Shown: positions 46,005 through 55,472, numbered from the stretch's first letter. The stretch: DNA of 64,000 nucleotides from Rhizobium sp. ZPR4 (GCF_040215725.1 NZ_CP157967.1:3956001-4020000), one strand, 5' to 3'. Notes: a model not told the origin generated them from the letters alone. Numbers and translations: made by a program.

Positions 46005-47294
46005 TTACTTCTTCGTGAAGACGGCGTTCGGGTTGTCCAGGCTGTCCGAACCTTCGAGCTTGATCGTGCCGAGGTCGAGAGCGGCGATGACGCGCTGGAT
46101 GCTCTTCGTCTGGTCGAGCAGGCCGTCGATGGCCTTCTGCACAGTGGCGTTGCCTTCCTTGTTGCCTTCGCCAATCATCTGGTCGTACTTCTCGACCGTC
46201 TCGCCGCGATGCACCAGCGCCTTCATGGCAGCAAGCGTGGTGTCGAGCTTGCCTTCCATCTCCTTGTCGAGCGCTGCGTCCTTGGCCTTGACCAGATCGT
46301 GCAGCGACGGACCCTTCATCTTGGTGCCGTCGACGCGGGTATAGTTGCCGTTATAGGCCGAAGCGATGCCGATGGCGTCGCCATTGTGCTCGTTATAGGT
46401 GTTGTCGGAGAAGCAATCCTGCTCTTCTTCCGGATCGTGCAGCAGCAGGCCGAGCTTCATGCGCTCGCCGGCAAGCTCGCCATAGGAGAGCGAGCCCATG
46501 CCGGTCAGGATGGTGGTGAGACCGGCCTTCGGATCGGCTTCGACATGCTTGGTGGCTTCGCCATCCGGCTCCCACTTGTCGGTCATGTCCTGCAGGTCCG
46601 AAACGAGCAGCGTCGAGGCGGATTTCAGATATTCGGCACGGCGGTCGCAATTGCCGTGCGTGCAATTCTTCAGATCGTAGTCGGTGGCGGGGCGTTCGCC
46701 GGCGCCCGGTCCGGTGCCGTGCAGGTCCTGGCCCCACAGAAGGAATTCGATGGCGTGGTAGCCGGTCGCAACGTTGGCTTCGACTCCGCCAGCCTGATGC
46801 AGCGTGCCCGACAGGAATTCCGGCGTCAGATGCGAGGCGTCGACATCCTTGCCGTTGATCTTGATCGTCTTGTTGGCGATGACGTTGGCGACATAGAGTG
46901 CGTTTTCATCGCTTTCGGTGCCATAGGAGGCGTCGACATAGTCGATCAGGCCTTCGTCCAGCGGCCAGGAGTTCACCTTGCCTTCCCAGTCGTCGACGAT
47001 CGGATTGCCGAAGCGATAGACTTCCGTCTGTGCATAGGGAACGCGAGCTTTGATCCAGGCGGCGCGGGCGGCCTTCAGCGTCTTGTCGCTTGGATTGGCG
47101 ATCAGGGCGTCGATGGCCTTGTCGAGCGCCTTCGCCGTCGTCAGGGAGTCCTGATATTTGGCATGTGCCAGTTCCGAATAATGCTTGAGAACGGCAGCCG
47201 GCTCGGGAGCGGCTGCGAAAGCCGGCAGGCCGTAGGCCGCAGTCGTGACAACGGCCACCGCGAGCGCGGCGCCAATTTTGTTTTTCAGTTTCAT
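46005..47294 (-). CDS. Imelysin (IrpA-like iron-regulated protein)
   Basis: A 429-residue periplasmic protein with signal peptide MKLKNKIGAALAVAVVTTAA (cleavage near PAFAAA). The imelysin motif GxHxxE is intact as GYHAIE at 178-183, within the conserved GYHAIEFLLWG. It is an iron-linked peptidase-like protein of family M75 without proven protease activity. It heads a four-gene operon with an ICE/Irr box about 90 bases upstream. Start at 47294 is supported by AGGAGAGG just before the ATG. Confidence 0.93.
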   Translation of the reverse strand: MKLKNKIGAALAVAVVTTAAYGLPAFAAAPEPAAVLKHYSELAHAKYQDSLTTAKALDKAIDALIANPSDKTLKAARAAWIKARVPYAQTEVYRFGNPIVDDWEGKVNSWPLDEGLIDYVDASYGTESDENALYVANVIANKTIKINGKDVDASHLTPEFLSGTLHQAGGVEANVATGYHAIEFLLWGQDLHGTGPGAGERPATDYDLKNCTHGNCDRRAEYLKSASTLLVSDLQDMTDKWEPDGEATKHVEADPKAGLTTILTGMGSLSYGELAGERMKLGLLLHDPEEEQDCFSDNTYNEHNGDAIGIASAYNGNYTRVDGTKMKGPSLHDLVKAKDAALDKEMEGKLDTTLAAMKALVHRGETVEKYDQMIGEGNKEGNATVQKAIDGLLDQTKSIQRVIAALDLGTIKLEGSDSLDNPNAVFTKK

Positions 47295-47598
47295 GTTCCT
47301 CTCCTGTGACAGCGGGGGCACCGTCAAAACTTGGCAATTTGTGTCATGTATGAAAAACAAACTTGTGTCAAACGCTCTAGTTTAGAATGATTTTAAGGCG
47401 AGAGGTGATGGATCCAGGCGCCGCCTGCGGAATGGATTCGCCTGCAAATGTGCGGATGTACGCTTGGCAGGTTGTTGGCCGGGCAATCGAAGCAAGGTGA
47501 CGACGGCATGACCGCCTGGCCATAATCGCCAGTTCGATCACCACTAGACTGAAACAGTCATTCTCGGAGCGACAGTTCCGTTGCGCGCGGAGCTCAGC
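47295..47598. other. 304-base intergenic region
   Basis: Between the imelysin operon (promoter side) and the end of the rsmB-type gene. It contains the ICE/Irr box and the -35 at 47366-47371. Beyond 47400 nothing coding or clearly regulatory was seen apart from a tiny GACTG-AAA-CAGTC stem near 47548. Confidence 0.5.
47366..47397 (-). promoter_or_regulatory. ICE/Irr box and -35 element of the imelysin operon
   Basis: TTTAGAA-TGA-TTTTAAG at 47381-47397 matches the rhizobial iron-control element TTTAGAA-N3-TTCTAAA at 12 of 14 arm positions. Ten bases closer to the gene, on the minus strand, lies TTGACA (47371-47366), a good -35. The box is upstream of the -35, a position where Irr would be expected to activate rather than block; this is inference. 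The -10 is not clear. Confidence 0.7.
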
Positions 47599-48888
47599 TC
47601 ACATCTTCCGCTGCAGGCGGCAGAAGAAGAAGCCGTCCGTATCGGTGGAGGCGGGTGTCAGCGTAATGGTCTTGCCGTCGGAGGAACGGGGCTGCGGGGC
47701 ATCCTTGCCGAACAGTTTGCCCCAGGAGCTCAATGTTTCCACCACTTCGAAGTCCGGATTATGGGCGACGAAACGGTTCACCTGCGCCTCGTTCTCTTCC
47801 GGCAGGACTGAACAAGTGACATAGAGCAGCGCGCCGCCGGGCCGGACGAATTCGCCGGCTTGAGCCAGCGCTTCCTGCTGCTGGCTGGTGCGCTCGTCGA
47901 GATTTTTCTGCGTCAACCGCCACTTGGTATCGGGACGGCGCCGCCAGGTGCCCGTGCCGGTGCAGGGCGCGTCGACCAACACCTTGTCGAACTTGCCGCG
48001 TAGTTGGAGCAGGCTGTTGCGCTCGTCGTGGACTTGGACATTGCGGGTGCCGGCCCGCTTCAGCCGCTCGATGATCGGCGCCAGCCGCCGCCGGTCGCTG
48101 TCATAGGCGTGGACCTGGCCCTTGTTGTGCATCGCAGCCGACATGGCGAGCGTCTTGCCGCCACCGCCGGCGCAATAATCGAGCACCTGGTCGCCTTCTT
48201 CAGGCAGAACCAGATCGGCGACGATCTGCGAGCCTTCGTCCTGCACCTCGAACCAGCCCTTCTGGAAGGAGAGCTCGGCGGTAACGTTCGGCAGGCGGGA
48301 CGCGCCTTCGCCGGCGGGAATGCGGATGCCGAACCGCGCGATTTTTGATGCCTGCCCGCCGGCGCGCTCCAACGCCTTCACGACTTTGGCGCGGTCGGCC
48401 TTCAGCGCATTGGCGCGAAGGTCGAGCGTCGGGCGTTCTGAAAGGGCCTGTGCCTCCGAAAGCCAGCCATCGCCGAAGGCTTGGTTGAAGGAAGGTTCGA
48501 CCCATTCGGGAATGTCGCCTTGGATATGGAGAGGGGCATCTTCGAGTTTGCGGGCTGCAAAGGCAGTCAGATTTTCGGCGCTCGGAGCTTCGGGGGCGAA
48601 TTTATCGCCGTCGAGTTCGGCAGCCAGCGCCTCGGGCGTCAGGCCCCATTGACGAAAGAGGACGGCGTGGGCGAGTGCCGAGGGGCTGTCGTCTCCCATC
48701 AGCCACGCGTGGGATAGGCGCATGCGTAGGGCGTCATAAACGATATTGCCGATCGCGGCCCTGTCGCCGGACCCGGCGAAGCGATGGGCAAGGCCCCAAT
48801 CCTTCAGGGCATCGGCCACCGGTCGCTTGCGCGCTTCGATATCGGCAAGAACTTCGATGGCCCCCTGCAATCGGCCGCCCAGACGCAT
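47599..48888 (-). CDS. RsmB-type rRNA (cytosine-C5)-methyltransferase
   Basis: A 429-residue SAM-dependent methyltransferase of the RsmB/NSUN family. An N-terminal NusB-like part is followed by motif I VLDYCAGGGGKTLAMSAAM, motif IV VDAPCTGTGTWRRRPD and the catalytic Cys motif VTCSVLPEENEAQ. AGGAGA precedes the ATG. It probably modifies 16S rRNA, though another rRNA position cannot be excluded. Confidence 0.9.
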   Translation of the reverse strand: MRLGGRLQGAIEVLADIEARKRPVADALKDWGLAHRFAGSGDRAAIGNIVYDALRMRLSHAWLMGDDSPSALAHAVLFRQWGLTPEALAAELDGDKFAPEAPSAENLTAFAARKLEDAPLHIQGDIPEWVEPSFNQAFGDGWLSEAQALSERPTLDLRANALKADRAKVVKALERAGGQASKIARFGIRIPAGEGASRLPNVTAELSFQKGWFEVQDEGSQIVADLVLPEEGDQVLDYCAGGGGKTLAMSAAMHNKGQVHAYDSDRRRLAPIIERLKRAGTRNVQVHDERNSLLQLRGKFDKVLVDAPCTGTGTWRRRPDTKWRLTQKNLDERTSQQQEALAQAGEFVRPGGALLYVTCSVLPEENEAQVNRFVAHNPDFEVVETLSSWGKLFGKDAPQPRSSDGKTITLTPASTDTDGFFFCRLQRKM

Positions 48889-49094
48889 TCACACTCTCCT
48901 GCTTGCGCATGACCCGGAACCCGTTGGAGCTCATCTTGGGAATCTGCGCCCTGCCAAAACCGCTGACGGCTCGCCGATCCGCGCAAACAATGCCCATGGC
49001 GGCGGATTTTGAGACGTCTCAATCGCGTGGTAGCCGCGATTGGCCGAGAGAGCAAGCGTCATGCCGATTTGCCGGTGGTTCCGGCTCCCGGCGA

Positions 49095-49463
49095 TTACTT
49101 CGAGGCGACAACCTCGTAACAGACCTTGGCGGTACCCGAAGCGACCATGCCGATGTTCTGAGCAGCAGCGCGGGAAAGATCGAGAACACGTCCGCGAATG
49201 AAAGGTCCACGGTCGTTGATGCGAACGACGACACTGCGGCCATTGTGCTTGTTGGTGACCCGGAGGCGCGTGCCGAAGGCGAGCGAGCGGTGGGCTGCAG
49301 TAAGATTTTTGGAACTCATACGTTCCCCGGAAGCAGTTCGGGAGCTTCCCCCGTACCATGAAGCGCCTCCGCAGCCAGCGGATGCAAATGCCGGTGTCGA
49401 AACGACAGCAATGGAGGCGGATATAGTTGCGGCGATTGCCAAAGAACGTGCGATTTTCTTCAA
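49095..49463 (-). CDS. RlpA-like septal-ring/double-psi-beta-barrel protein
   Basis: A 122-residue secreted protein. It starts at a TTG ([20 protein letters not shown]), supported by GAGGGA 8 bases upstream and a complete signal peptide ending AFASA. The RlpA core [16 protein letters not shown] and [20 protein letters not shown] are conserved, including the catalytic-site Asp. No SPOR domain is present. In rhizobia such proteins act as murein-binding or lytic transglycosylase-like factors. A perfect palindrome lies about 100 bases upstream. Confidence 0.9.
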   Translation of the reverse strand: MKKIARSLAIAATISASIAVVSTPAFASAGCGGASWYGGSSRTASGERMSSKNLTAAHRSLAFGTRLRVTNKHNGRSVVVRINDRGPFIRGRVLDLSRAAAQNIGMVASGTAKVCYEVVASK

Positions 49464-49860
49464 ACCGATTTTTCCCTCAAGCTATTGAACTTGCGCCTTG
49501 GGTAGGCGGCGGGGCTTAAATCAGGCCAAAAATGGCGAAAAAGTGCCACCGATAATCACGGAATGTTACAGACTGTAACATTTGTGATTTTCGGCAAATA
49601 CTGTGACTATTCAGTAGATTTGCTTGATTGTGGAAAAAACCTAATAAAATCAGTTAAAAATGAAATGAATTTTCTCGGCGAGGCCCATCAGTGCTGGAGA
49701 TCACGAAAATCCGAAAAATAATTTTCCGGCTTTGCCATAATCGCTGCCGCATTTGTGCAATTTTAGAGGTCGTTAACCATAAATGCGGAGCAAATTGAAC
49801 TAGAGCAGCCGGCTAAGTAGGAATTTTCATGCGATTCCGCTTGGTGTGAAGGGTGGCCTC
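49464..49860. other. 397-base AT-rich intergenic region
   Basis: Upstream of rlpA and downstream of the SDR gene. It holds the palindrome at 49562-49582, then a long AT-rich stretch (to about 49700), and a TAGAGCAGCC segment at 49802 that looks like a diverged start of the window's repeats. No gene was seen. Confidence 0.5.
49562..49582. promoter_or_regulatory. Perfect palindrome upstream of rlpA
   Basis: Arms AATGTTACA and TGTAACATT around GAC, 9-bp perfect symmetry, about 100 bases before the TTG start at 49463. It has the form of a dimeric repressor or activator operator; the regulator was not recognised. Confidence 0.65.
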
Positions 49861-50736
49861 TCAGCCGCGCCACTCTCCGGAGGACCAGAGTTCGGCAAGC
49901 GACATGCGATACTCTGGGTAGCGGAACTGGAAGCCGAGCGCGCGCAATTTCGCGTTCGAAACGCGCTTGTTCTCGCCATAGAAAGAGCGTGCCATCGGCG
50001 TCAGCTCGGCGGTTTCGAAGGGTTGTTCCGGCGGCGGCTCGACACTCATCAGGCGGGCAGCCTCGGCAACGACATCCTGCGGCGGCGCGGGTTCGTCGTC
50101 GGTGACATTATATATGCCGCCGAGTTTGCGCGCGGACAGGAAGCGGCCGCAGGCGCCGATATCTTCGACGCGGATGCGATTGAACACCTGGTTCGCCTTG
50201 ATGAGCCGCCGCGCGGTTCCTTTTTCCAGATTGCAGAAGGCATTGCGGCCCGGGCCATAAATGCCGGAAAGCCGAAGGACCGCGACGGGAAGATTAAGCC
50301 TGATGCCGACCCGCAGCCAGCCGTCTTCAGCTTCTACCCGTTCAACCGAGCGGTCTGCGATGGGATGCAGCGATGTCTGTTCGCTGACCCAGGCACCCTT
50401 GTGGTCGCCATAGACGCCGACGGTCGAGAGATAGCAGATCCATTCCAGCTTCGGCATCAGAGCCTTGAGATTGAGCTGCGCCAGCCGTAGAAGCGGATCG
50501 CCGGATTTGCCCGGCGCGATCGATTGCACCAGATGCGTCGCTGTGGCCATCGTCTCGGCCAGAGCCGGATCGAGCGTCTCGCCGTCGAAGACGAAGGCTT
50601 CGATGCCTTCCTTCGTCAATAATGCCGCCTTGTCGGCGGAGCGGGTCGTGCCGGTGATGCGGATGCCGGAGCCGGCGAAGGCCTTGGCGATGGCCGTTCC
50701 GGAATAGCCGCAGCCGAAAATCATCACATGCATCAT
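49861..50736 (-). CDS. NAD(P)-dependent epimerase/dehydratase-like protein (YeeZ type)
   Basis: A 291-residue extended SDR-fold protein. Rossmann motif [20 protein letters not shown] near the start. The conserved [18 protein letters not shown] region holds the YGD tyrosine of the family, and [14 protein letters not shown] follows. GGGAGT precedes the ATG at 50736, which overlaps the queG stop by 4 bases, so the two are coupled. Substrate unknown. Confidence 0.88.
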   Translation of the reverse strand: MMHVMIFGCGYSGTAIAKAFAGSGIRITGTTRSADKAALLTKEGIEAFVFDGETLDPALAETMATATHLVQSIAPGKSGDPLLRLAQLNLKALMPKLEWICYLSTVGVYGDHKGAWVSEQTSLHPIADRSVERVEAEDGWLRVGIRLNLPVAVLRLSGIYGPGRNAFCNLEKGTARRLIKANQVFNRIRVEDIGACGRFLSARKLGGIYNVTDDEPAPPQDVVAEAARLMSVEPPPEQPFETAELTPMARSFYGENKRVSNAKLRALGFQFRYPEYRMSLAELWSSGEWRG

Positions 50737-51890
50737 AATACTCCCGCCAATGCCCATTCGGCGCGAACCTCTTCGTCCGCTTCGTCGCCTCTTTGTGCCG
50801 CAAATGCGTTGAATTCGCCAGCCGTCATCAGCCGCGACAGCGCCCAGATCACCATTCCGCGCACGACGGGCGAGGGGTCTCCAGCCAATTGGCGGCATCT
50901 CTCTATAAGAGAGCGCTCGCCGGAATTGCCTGCCGCGATGAGCACATTGCGAATAAACCGGTCGCGGCCGATGCGCTTGACAGGCGAGCCGCTGAAGAAT
51001 GTGCGGAAGGTCGCATCGTCCAGATCAAGCAGAAAGGTGATCGACGGTTCCTTGAGATCGTCCCGCGCGACCAGCTTCATTTCCGAGGCGGCGCTTGCGA
51101 ACTTGTTCCAGGGGCAGGCGGCAAGGCAGTCATCGCAGCCATAGATGCGATTGCCGATCATCGACCGCAGCTCTGGGTCAATCGGCCCCTTGTGTTCGAT
51201 GGTGAGATAGGAAATGCAGCGGCGCGCATCGAGCTGATAGGGCGCCGGGAAGGCCGATGTCGGGCAGACGTCGAGACAGGCCCGGCAGGAGCCGCAATGG
51301 TCGACCTCGGGCTCGTCTGGCTCGAGATCAGCCGTGGTGAACATCGAGCCGAGGAAGAGCCAGGAGCCGAAGGCGCGGCTGACGAGATTGGTGTGCTTGC
51401 CCTGCCAGCCGAGACCGGCCGCACCGGCGAGTGGCTTCTCCATAACGGGTGCTGTGTCGACGAAGACTTTGACGTCTTCCTTCGAGCGCGCGGCGAAGCG
51501 AGTGGCGATCTCTTTCAGCCTACCCTTGATGATGTCGTGATAATCGCGGTTTCGGGCATAGACCGATATCGCCGCCTTGTCCTTCTTCTCCAGAATGCCG
51601 CGTGGATCTTCGTCCGGGCCGTAGTTGAGGCCGAAGACGACGATGGAGCGCGTCTCGCTCCAGAGCACGCGCGGATCGCCTCTGCGGTCGCGTGTCTCCG
51701 CCATCCAGCCCATGGTGCCGTGATGGCCCTTGTCCAGAAACTGACCGAGCCTGACAGGAGCCTCGGGGATAGCGTCGGGTTTGGTGATGCGACAGAGATC
51801 GAAACCTTGGGCGCGCGCTTCTTCCCGCAGGAACGCGGTCAATGCTTTCCGGCGCTTGTTAGCTCTTTCCGTTTCGCGATCATCGGGCAT
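50733..51890 (-). CDS. queG: Epoxyqueuosine reductase
   Basis: A 385-residue cobalamin and iron-sulfur enzyme for the last step of queuosine synthesis in tRNA. Two 4Fe-4S cluster motifs are seen: [12 protein letters not shown] and [13 protein letters not shown]. The N-terminal region has [14 protein letters not shown] and the catalytic Asp region [19 protein letters not shown]. It lies 12 bases after the GST gene and overlaps the SDR gene. Confidence 0.96.
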   Translation of the reverse strand: MPDDRETERANKRRKALTAFLREEARAQGFDLCRITKPDAIPEAPVRLGQFLDKGHHGTMGWMAETRDRRGDPRVLWSETRSIVVFGLNYGPDEDPRGILEKKDKAAISVYARNRDYHDIIKGRLKEIATRFAARSKEDVKVFVDTAPVMEKPLAGAAGLGWQGKHTNLVSRAFGSWLFLGSMFTTADLEPDEPEVDHCGSCRACLDVCPTSAFPAPYQLDARRCISYLTIEHKGPIDPELRSMIGNRIYGCDDCLAACPWNKFASAASEMKLVARDDLKEPSITFLLDLDDATFRTFFSGSPVKRIGRDRFIRNVLIAAGNSGERSLIERCRQLAGDPSPVVRGMVIWALSRLMTAGEFNAFAAQRGDEADEEVRAEWALAGVL

Positions 51891-51902
51891 ATCAAGCCCT
51901 CG

Positions 51903-52595
51903 TCAGAAATCCAGATCGGCATAGTGCGAGACCGGGGTGACACCACGCACGCGCTCCGCCAGGAGCGGCCGGAAGGACGGGCGCGACTTCAGCCGCTGAT
52001 ACCATTCCTTGGCGACCGGCGATTCCGTCCAGTCGATCTCGCCCAGATAATCTAGCACGGAAACCGAGGCCGCAGCGGCAAGATCGGCATAGCTCAGCCG
52101 CTCGCCGGCCAGCCACTGCCGCGAACCCGCCAGCCAGGACAGATATTTCATGTGCTGACGGATATTGCCGCGCGCCATGCGCATGACCTTGGAATCGGGA
52201 GCACCGCCGCCCTGTTCAGCGGTCATCTGCAGCTTGAAGACGCGTTCGCGCGTCAGCGGCCGGGTCACATCCTGCTCCATCTTCTGCATGAACCATTCCG
52301 TCAGCCGGCGGATTTCAGCGCGCTGGAACGGATCTTCGGCGAGAAGCCGGCGGTCGCGCTTCAAGACGCCATGGGTCTCGTCGAGATATTCGGAAATGAC
52401 CGAGGCGCCACAGAGCGCCCGCATGCTGTCATCGACATAGACAGGCAGGGTGCCGGCAGGGTTCAGCGCCAGGAAATCGCGTCGCTTTTCCCAGGTCTGT
52501 TCCTCGATCAGCTCCGTCTGATAGCCATATTCCGTCAGGATCAGACGAACGAACCGGGAGGAAGATGACATTGGGTGATGATACAGCGTCGGCAT
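51903..52595 (-). CDS. Glutathione S-transferase family protein
   Basis: A 230-residue protein. The N-terminal thioredoxin-like domain has LYHHPMSSSSRFVRLILTEY and the glutathione-contact segment NPAGTLPVYVDD, then the helical domain ending with the C-terminal YADLAAAASVSVLDYLGEID. Likely a detoxifying or maleylacetoacetate-type enzyme; exact class not clear. First gene of the GST-queG-SDR operon. Confidence 0.9.
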   Translation of the reverse strand: MPTLYHHPMSSSSRFVRLILTEYGYQTELIEEQTWEKRRDFLALNPAGTLPVYVDDSMRALCGASVISEYLDETHGVLKRDRRLLAEDPFQRAEIRRLTEWFMQKMEQDVTRPLTRERVFKLQMTAEQGGGAPDSKVMRMARGNIRQHMKYLSWLAGSRQWLAGERLSYADLAAAASVSVLDYLGEIDWTESPVAKEWYQRLKSRPSFRPLLAERVRGVTPVSHYADLDF

Positions 52596-52745
52596 TGGTA
52601 CTCGGGTGTTTCTGATTGATGCTATGGAGTCTTTTGGGTCGCGATTTTGCGGCCCTAGTCATTTGTCATCGGTTGAAGCTATAGGATCTTGGCCTAGTTT
52701 GCACAAGCGAATCGGGCCGCCCTGCCGTTAGACAAAGGACACGAT

Positions 52746-53543
52746 ATGGCTGAACAAATTATTATCGCGTTGGTTTTAGGCCTTGTGGAGGGGCTTACGG
52801 AGTTCATTCCGGTCTCCTCGACGGGCCATCTGATATTGCTCGGACATTTTCTCGGCTTCAAATCGGCCGGCACTTTTGAAGTTTTGATCCAGCTCGGCGC
52901 GATTCTCGCCATTCTGCTCGTCTATTTCAATCGCCTCGTCCAGATCGCCAAAGCGCTCCCCGTCAGCGTCAAGGCCCGGCACTTCGTTCTGGCCGTCCTG
53001 TTCGGCTTTCTGCCGGCTGCCGTCATCGGCGCGCTGGCGCATGATTTCATCAAGACCGTGCTGTTTAACTCGCCGCTGGTGATCTGTATCTCGCTGATCC
53101 TCGGCGGCATCGTTCTCCTTGTCGTCGACAAGATCCAGTTCAAGCCGAAATACACCAGCGCCTATGAGTTTTCCTGGCCGATGGCGGTCAAGATCGGCTT
53201 CTTCCAGTGCCTGGCCATGATTCCGGGAACGTCGCGCTCCGGTTCGACCATCGTCGGCGCGCTGCTGCTTGGCGCCGACAAGCGTTCGGCCGCGGAATTT
53301 TCCTTCTTCCTCGCCATGCCGACAATGGTCGGTGCCTTCACGCTGGATTTGTGGAAGAGCCGCCATGATCTCAGCATGGCCGATGGTCAGCTGATCGTTA
53401 TCGGCTTCGTCATGGCCTTCATCTCGGCGCTGCTTGTGGTGCGCGCGCTGCTCGACTTCGTGTCGCGCCGTGGCTACGCCCCCTTCGCATGGTGGCGCAT
53501 TGCCGTCGGCACGGTCGGCCTGATCGGGCTCTATTTCGGCTGA
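52746..53543 (+). CDS. uppP: Undecaprenyl-diphosphatase
   Basis: A 265-residue inner-membrane enzyme (BacA) that converts undecaprenyl pyrophosphate to the monophosphate carrier for peptidoglycan and polysaccharide synthesis. The signature [19 protein letters not shown] (Glu17 onward) and [17 protein letters not shown] are both present. AAAGGA is upstream of the ATG. It supplies the lipid used by the GT2/GT-C group earlier in the window. It is followed by an intrinsic terminator. Confidence 0.96.
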   Translation: MAEQIIIALVLGLVEGLTEFIPVSSTGHLILLGHFLGFKSAGTFEVLIQLGAILAILLVYFNRLVQIAKALPVSVKARHFVLAVLFGFLPAAVIGALAHDFIKTVLFNSPLVICISLILGGIVLLVVDKIQFKPKYTSAYEFSWPMAVKIGFFQCLAMIPGTSRSGSTIVGALLLGADKRSAAEFSFFLAMPTMVGAFTLDLWKSRHDLSMADGQLIVIGFVMAFISALLVVRALLDFVSRRGYAPFAWWRIAVGTVGLIGLYFG

Positions 53544-53578
53544 GGCCGATCGCCCGTGCTGCAATCCTGGAAAAAGTG

Positions 53579-53602
53579 AGGCCGGTGAAAACCGGCCTTT
53601 TT
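53579..53602 (+). terminator. Terminator of uppP
   Basis: AGGCCGG-TGAAAA-CCGGCCT with a run of T (TTTT) immediately after, 36 bases past the uppP stop. Confidence 0.85.
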
Positions 53603-53611
53603 CATGCCCGA

Positions 53612-53776
53612 TCAGTTCGGGGAGGACGCGTCGATGGAACCCGTCGTGCAGGGGTCGACGCCGTAGGTCGGCGCACATTCGCCCTTGATCGAAGCGATGC
53701 TGCCGCGAGCCACGAAGGAGCCTGCGAGAATCACCAGTGCCGCGCACGCAAACAGAAGCGCGATAGACTTGCCCAT
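53612..53776 (-). CDS. Small membrane-anchored or secreted protein
   Basis: A 54-residue protein, MGKSIALLFACAALVILAGS then FVARGSIASIKGECAPTYGV with two Cys (GEC and DPC) in the exported part. AAAGG lies 11 bases before the ATG at 53776. The Lys/hydrophobic N-terminus looks like a signal anchor. Function unknown. It converges on uppP. Confidence 0.65.
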   Translation of the reverse strand: MGKSIALLFACAALVILAGSFVARGSIASIKGECAPTYGVDPCTTGSIDASSPN

Positions 53777-54004
53777 CGAAGAATGCCTTTCCGCAGAAGT
53801 GTGAAGCGCGCCACCGACCGGTTTGTTGTCCAAGCCTGAGACGCGCGGCTGTGTTAGTCAGTGAGATGAGCAATAGCAATAAATGTTCATATTAAATTTG
53901 ACGTTAATGCTACTATTTCCGGAGTGCGTCTTTTGAGCAACGCCAAGCTGTGAATGGCGGGGCTTTGCCAGCGCCTTAAAGTACGATTCTGTCTTCGTAG
54001 GGCA

Positions 54005-54037
54005 ATAAAAAACGCCGCTCGGAGAAACCGGGCGGCG
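54005..54037 (-). terminator. Terminator of the pmtA-pyrF-NDUFA9 operon
   Basis: On the minus strand CGCCGC pairs with GCGGCG around a 13-base loop, followed by TTTTTT ATTG. It lies 28 bases after the stop of the NDUFA9-like gene. Confidence 0.8.
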
Positions 54038-54064
54038 CAAGAATTTCGTAGAGTAGCCGAATCG

Positions 54065-55045
54065 TCAGGCGGCTTTGCCGGAGCCTGTGAACTGACCCTG
54101 CGGGCGGTAGCGCACCAGATAAGACGGCAGCACGGAAACGAGCAGCGTCGGCAGCAGGCCGATGCCCTTCAAGGTGCGTCCTTCCGCTTCCGCCTGCTTG
54201 GAAACGACATTGTCGCTCTTCAAAAGCGTTACCTGGTCGGCGGTGATCGGCGGCTTGATGAGCGGCACCAGCGAGGCAACAGAGCCGATCAGCGAGGCAA
54301 GGCCGAAGGGGATGGAGACGAGCGCCTTCTTGCGGCTGATGACGGAGAGCGTCGTCTCGAGACACTCGCGGAAGGACAGCACTTCCGGGCCACCGAGCTC
54401 ATAGGTCGTTCCGGCCTTCAGCTTGCCATCGACGCTGCGGGCAACCGATTCGGCGATATCCTCGACATAGACGGGCTGGAACTTCGTCTTGCCGCCGCCG
54501 ATCAGCGGCAGGAACGGCGCCGTGCGCGACATGTCGGCAAACTTGTTGAAGAACTCGTCTTCCGGACCAAAGACGATCGAGGGACGCAGGATGATTGCAT
54601 CCGGCTTGATCGACAGGATTGCGGTTTCGGCGCGAGCCTTGGTGCGCGCATAGGCCGAAGGCGAGTTGGCATCGGCGCTGAGTGCCGAAATATGCGTCAG
54701 AGACGCGCCGACGCCCCGGGCGGCTTCCGCAATCGCCTTGGCGCCGAATTCCTGCACGGCATCGAAGGTGTTGCGACCGCTTTCGGCGAGAATGCCGACG
54801 CAGTTGACGACATGCTGGGCGCCTTCGACGGCGCGGTCGATGGAGTTACGATAGCGCACATTGGCCTGGACGATCGAAATCTGGCCGAGATTGCCGAGTG
54901 GCTGCAGGAAACCGGCAAGATCGGGACGGCGAACGGCGACACGGATGCGATAGCCGCGCTTGGCAAGCGCACGCACGACGTGCCGCCCGATGAAACCTGA
55001 TCCTCCGAACACGGTGACGAGCGGCGGGAGGTTGGACAGGGTCAT
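54065..55045 (-). CDS. NDUFA9-like NAD(P)-binding protein (complex I-associated SDR)
   Basis: A 326-residue atypical SDR. It starts with the Rossmann motif VTVFGGSGFIGRHVVRALAK and contains RTKARAETAILSIKPDAIILR and GPEDEFFNKFADM, characteristic of the NDUFA9/complex I 39-kDa family in alphaproteobacteria. The catalytic YxxxK is weak, as in the mitochondrial subunit. Role is probably respiratory complex I stability or quinone-related. Last gene of the operon before the terminator at 54005. Confidence 0.9.
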   Translation of the reverse strand: MTLSNLPPLVTVFGGSGFIGRHVVRALAKRGYRIRVAVRRPDLAGFLQPLGNLGQISIVQANVRYRNSIDRAVEGAQHVVNCVGILAESGRNTFDAVQEFGAKAIAEAARGVGASLTHISALSADANSPSAYARTKARAETAILSIKPDAIILRPSIVFGPEDEFFNKFADMSRTAPFLPLIGGGKTKFQPVYVEDIAESVARSVDGKLKAGTTYELGGPEVLSFRECLETTLSVISRKKALVSIPFGLASLIGSVASLVPLIKPPITADQVTLLKSDNVVSKQAEAEGRTLKGIGLLPTLLVSVLPSYLVRYRPQGQFTGSGKAA

Positions 55046-55157
55046 GGCAGGCTCCTCGAAAGGCTTGGATTGGGCTTATCTGGTTTCGTCTTAGCCGATC
55101 CGAGCGCCGAGGTGAAGTGCTATCGCGCTGCATTGCAGCGTCGGCTTTTCAAAGGGT

Positions 55158-55445
55158 TTAAACCCCTTTGACGACGACCATTTCAGCATCAGCCACTTGC
55201 TGACGGATTTTGGCCGCGATCTGGTATTCCGGCGAGTTGTAGCAATCGACGGCATGTTGCAGCGACGGAAACTCGATGACGACATTGCGGCCGCGCGCCT
55301 GTCCTTCAAGCGGGGTAAACGCTCCGCCACGCGCAAGGAAATTCGCGCCATATTTCTCGAAGGCAGGCTTCGCGGCGGCAACGTAGTCCTTGTAGCGTTC
55401 GGGGTCGCGGACATCCACGCGCGCGATCCAATATCCCTTTGCCAT
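55158..55445 (-). CDS. DUF1330 family protein
   Basis: A 95-residue dimeric alpha/beta-barrel-like protein. Family hallmarks are GYWIARVDVRDPERYKDYV at the start and FPSLQHAVDCYNSPEYQ in the middle. Function unknown. It lies 27 bases after pyrF and 112 bases before the NDUFA9-like gene on the same strand. Confidence 0.9.
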   Translation of the reverse strand: MAKGYWIARVDVRDPERYKDYVAAAKPAFEKYGANFLARGGAFTPLEGQARGRNVVIEFPSLQHAVDCYNSPEYQIAAKIRQQVADAEMVVVKGV

Positions 55446-55472
55446 GTTTTCCTCCCTGCTTGTTCTGGTCGT

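Noticed and set aside
49802..49860. TAGAGCAGCC segment as a further repeat copy
   Set aside because: Only the first seven bases match the repeat edges; the rest does not form a convincing hairpin.
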